Assembly: GCA_009692925.1 (NCBI GenBank)
Contig: SHYG01000012.1
Location: 1-41,897, forward strand
Reading direction: 5' to 3'
Origin: Dehalococcoidia bacterium
Lineage (GTDB): Bacteria; Chloroflexota; Dehalococcoidia; Lucifugimonadales; UBA3495
Length of the DNA stretch: 41,897 bases
The position numbers and the translations under genes were made by a program. Of the stretch, positions 40,262-41,897 are shown piece by piece (position 1 is the stretch's first letter; each line of letters begins with the position of its first letter). The notes below the pieces were generated by a model. That model had not been told where the DNA came from. It worked only from the letters and a program-made list of their open reading frames with translations, and made no database searches.

Positions 40262-41897
40262 CTACTGCCGCTGAGCTACCACCAAACCCTCGTCCTCTAG
40301 CAGCTCCAAAATCTGACTAGCCCGGCGCCCGCCGATGCGCAGCCGCCGCTCCAGCAGGGATGCCGACAGCCGGGGGTTGCGCAGCGCCAGCTCCCGCGCC
40401 TGGTCCAGGGTGCGGTCGTCCACGTCCTCTCCCTCATCGGCTTCCTCCTCGTCGGGGTCAGCCAGGGAGATTTCCGGCAGCGGCGGACCCTTCTGGTCCA
40501 GCCAGAACTTCACCATCTGGTCAATCTCTTCGTCGTAGATCAGCGCGCCCTGCACCCGGCGCGGCTTGGGGGAATCGTTGCTCAGCAGCAGCATGTCGCC
40601 TTTGCCCAGCAGCTTCTCCGCGCCCACGGTGTCCAAGATCACCCGGGAGTCCACCTGGGAGGCCACCGCGAAGGCCACCCGGGAGGCGATGTTGGCCTTG
40701 AGCAGCCCGGTGACCACGTTCACCGAGGGCCGCTGGGTGGCCAGCACCAGGTGGATGCCGGTGGCCCGGCCCAACTGGGCCAGACGCACCAGGTTCTGCT
40801 CAACCTCAAACCCACCCGTCATCATCAGGTCCGCCAGCTCGTCCACAATAAGCACGATGTAGGGCAGGCGCTCCTTGACCTTGGCGTTGTAGCCCACAAT
40901 GTTGCGGGTGCCCATCTCTTCCATCTGCTTGTAGCGGCGGAACATCTCCCGCATCAGCCCCCGCAGGGCGGGGTTGACCTCGGCCACCTCCACAATCACC
41001 GGAGCGATGAGGTGCGGGATGCGATTGAAGGGCGTCAGCTCCACCCGCTTGGGGTCCACCATCAGCATTCGCACCTGGTCCGGCGGACGGGTGAGCAGCA
41101 GAGAGGCGACGATGGAGTTGATGCACACGCTCTTGCCGCTGCCGGTGGCCCCGGCGATGAGCAGATGGGGCAGTGCCGCCAAATCCAGCGCCACGGGGGC
41201 GCCTGCGGTGTCCTGTCCCAGGGCCAGGGGCAGGCTGCCCGCCTTGGCCGCCAGCTTCCGGAAAACCGGGGTGTCCATCACTGCCCGCAGTGGCACCTTA
41301 ACCGGCACCGGGTTGGGCACTTCCAAGCCTACCAGCGCCTCGCCGGGCACTGGGGCTTCAATACGCAGGTAGGGGGTCTTCAGGGCCAGAGCCAAATCTT
41401 TCTCCCGGGTCAGGATGGCCTGAACCTTGACGCGGCTGCGCTCCACCGGTGCCTGGCCGGCCTCACCCCGGCTCGGCTCTCCCCTGCGGGTAATCCAGCC
41501 GGGCACCAGGCCAAAGCGCACCACGCGGGGGCCGGCCTTGATGTCTTTTACCTCCACCACCACGCCATGCTCCGACATGGTAGTTTCGATCAGGCGGGCC
41601 ATCTGCTGCAGCGGGCCCTGGGGCACGGTGACTGGTTCCGGCGCGGCCAGGATGGCGGTGGCCGGCGGCAGCTTCCACCGGGACTTCACCACCATTACCG
41701 GCTTGGGCGCATCCTTGACCACGCCCGCAGAGCTGACCTCGGCTTCTTGAAGCGGCGCAGCCACCACTGGGGCGACGTCGTTGTCCTGCCCCGGCGCAGT
41801 GTCCCATTGCGGAATGCTGCCTGGGGCGGTGTCGCTCCAGAGACTGACCGTCTCGTCGAACTTCTCCGGCGACGCCATCACCCGCGGGGTTTCCCCC
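40262..41897 (-). CDS. ftsK: DNA translocase FtsK/SpoIIIE, 5' end cut by the window edge
   Basis: The frame is open to the window end; GTG 41881 and ATG 41878 are only internal candidates, since the sequence before them (GETPRV) reads as coding and an FtsK normally has about 150 more N-terminal residues with four membrane helices. Present are the linker, the alpha-beta motor domain with Walker A AGATGSGKSVCINS and Walker B IVLIVDELADLMM, and KRVELTPFNRIPHL. At the C-terminus is the gamma winged-helix domain (LLERRLRIGGRRASQILELLEDEGLV), which reads KOPS sites. It pumps chromosome DNA at division. It is separated from the lipoprotein genes by a terminator. Confidence 0.93.
   Translation of the reverse strand, partial: GETPRVMASPEKFDETVSLWSDTAPGSIPQWDTAPGQDNDVAPVVAAPLQEAEVSSAGVVKDAPKPVMVVKSRWKLPPATAILAAPEPVTVPQGPLQQMARLIETTMSEHGVVVEVKDIKAGPRVVRFGLVPGWITRRGEPSRGEAGQAPVERSRVKVQAILTREKDLALALKTPYLRIEAPVPGEALVGLEVPNPVPVKVPLRAVMDTPVFRKLAAKAGSLPLALGQDTAGAPVALDLAALPHLLIAGATGSGKSVCINSIVASLLLTRPPDQVRMLMVDPKRVELTPFNRIPHLIAPVIVEVAEVNPALRGLMREMFRRYKQMEEMGTRNIVGYNAKVKERLPYIVLIVDELADLMMTGGFEVEQNLVRLAQLGRATGIHLVLATQRPSVNVVTGLLKANIASRVAFAVASQVDSRVILDTVGAEKLLGKGDMLLLSNDSPKPRRVQGALIYDEEIDQMVKFWLDQKGPPLPEISLADPDEEEADEGEDVDDRTLDQARELALRNPRLSASLLERRLRIGGRRASQILELLEDEGLVVAQRQ

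Overview
The window is GC-rich and has a plain bacterial layout, with Shine-Dalgarno-led genes in short co-directional runs. Housekeeping genes are dnaG, rpoD (adjacent, dnaG then rpoD), glmU and the motor part of ftsK. Around them lies a dense set of catabolic and redox enzymes: a TcuA-like flavoprotein, amidohydrolase, FAH-family hydrolase, dienelactone hydrolase, GMC oxidoreductase, luciferase-like (LLM) oxidoreductase, AXE1-type esterase, HpaB-type monooxygenase, thiolase with its zinc-ribbon/OB partner, two amidases, a cyclase-family hydrolase and orphan peptide-type binding lipoproteins. Together with the acidic RpoD N-terminus and the many intergenic palindromes, this suggests a free-living Chloroflexota, most like SAR202-type Dehalococcoidia. 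That placement is inference from gene content.

Layout. 1-4.3 kb: a frameshifted pentapeptide-repeat gene, two small genes (one SEC-C), a TcuA-like flavoprotein, a DUF6941-like protein and a HesB/IscA-like protein with a Gly/Cys/His tail. 4.4-7.4 kb: an MFS transporter, small proteins, a broken phage-terminase-like fragment and tRNA-Gly(CCC). 7.6-13.0 kb: amidohydrolase, FAH hydrolase, a decayed/intact tandem pair of membrane proteins, a PAC2-family protein and a dienelactone hydrolase. 13.1-20.1 kb: a selenoprotein operon followed by GMC, LLM, AXE1 and HpaB-type enzymes. 20.3-25.3 kb: dnaG, rpoD, a zinc-ribbon protein and a sortase. 25.6-29.3 kb: thiolase/OB pair, VOC protein, glmU. 29.4-33.9 kb: a nonsense-broken DUF2283 gene, amidase, cyclase, AtzG-like small subunit with amidase, and tRNA-Gln(CTG). 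34.1-40 kb: three separately terminated binding lipoproteins, two of them paralogous. 40.3 kb to the edge: ftsK, cut by the window end.

The most notable feature is at 13181-13741. A small ORF seems to stop at a TGA, but the frame continues with G-S-C and a full domain, giving a U-G-S-C motif. An RNA hairpin with a GGUCU loop begins 18 nt after the UGA, which is the spacing I recall for the E. coli fdhF SECIS. The gene therefore encodes a UGSC-motif selenoprotein that conventional gene calling would split in two. It overlaps by 8 nt a conserved partner of unknown function and has its own good promoter.

The window also shows active decay and repeat traffic: four broken genes (pentapeptide, terminase-like, membrane paralogue, DUF2283) and several families of intergenic palindromes, including a ~75-80 bp inverted-repeat element present three times and a heptanucleotide repeat present at two loci in opposite orientation.
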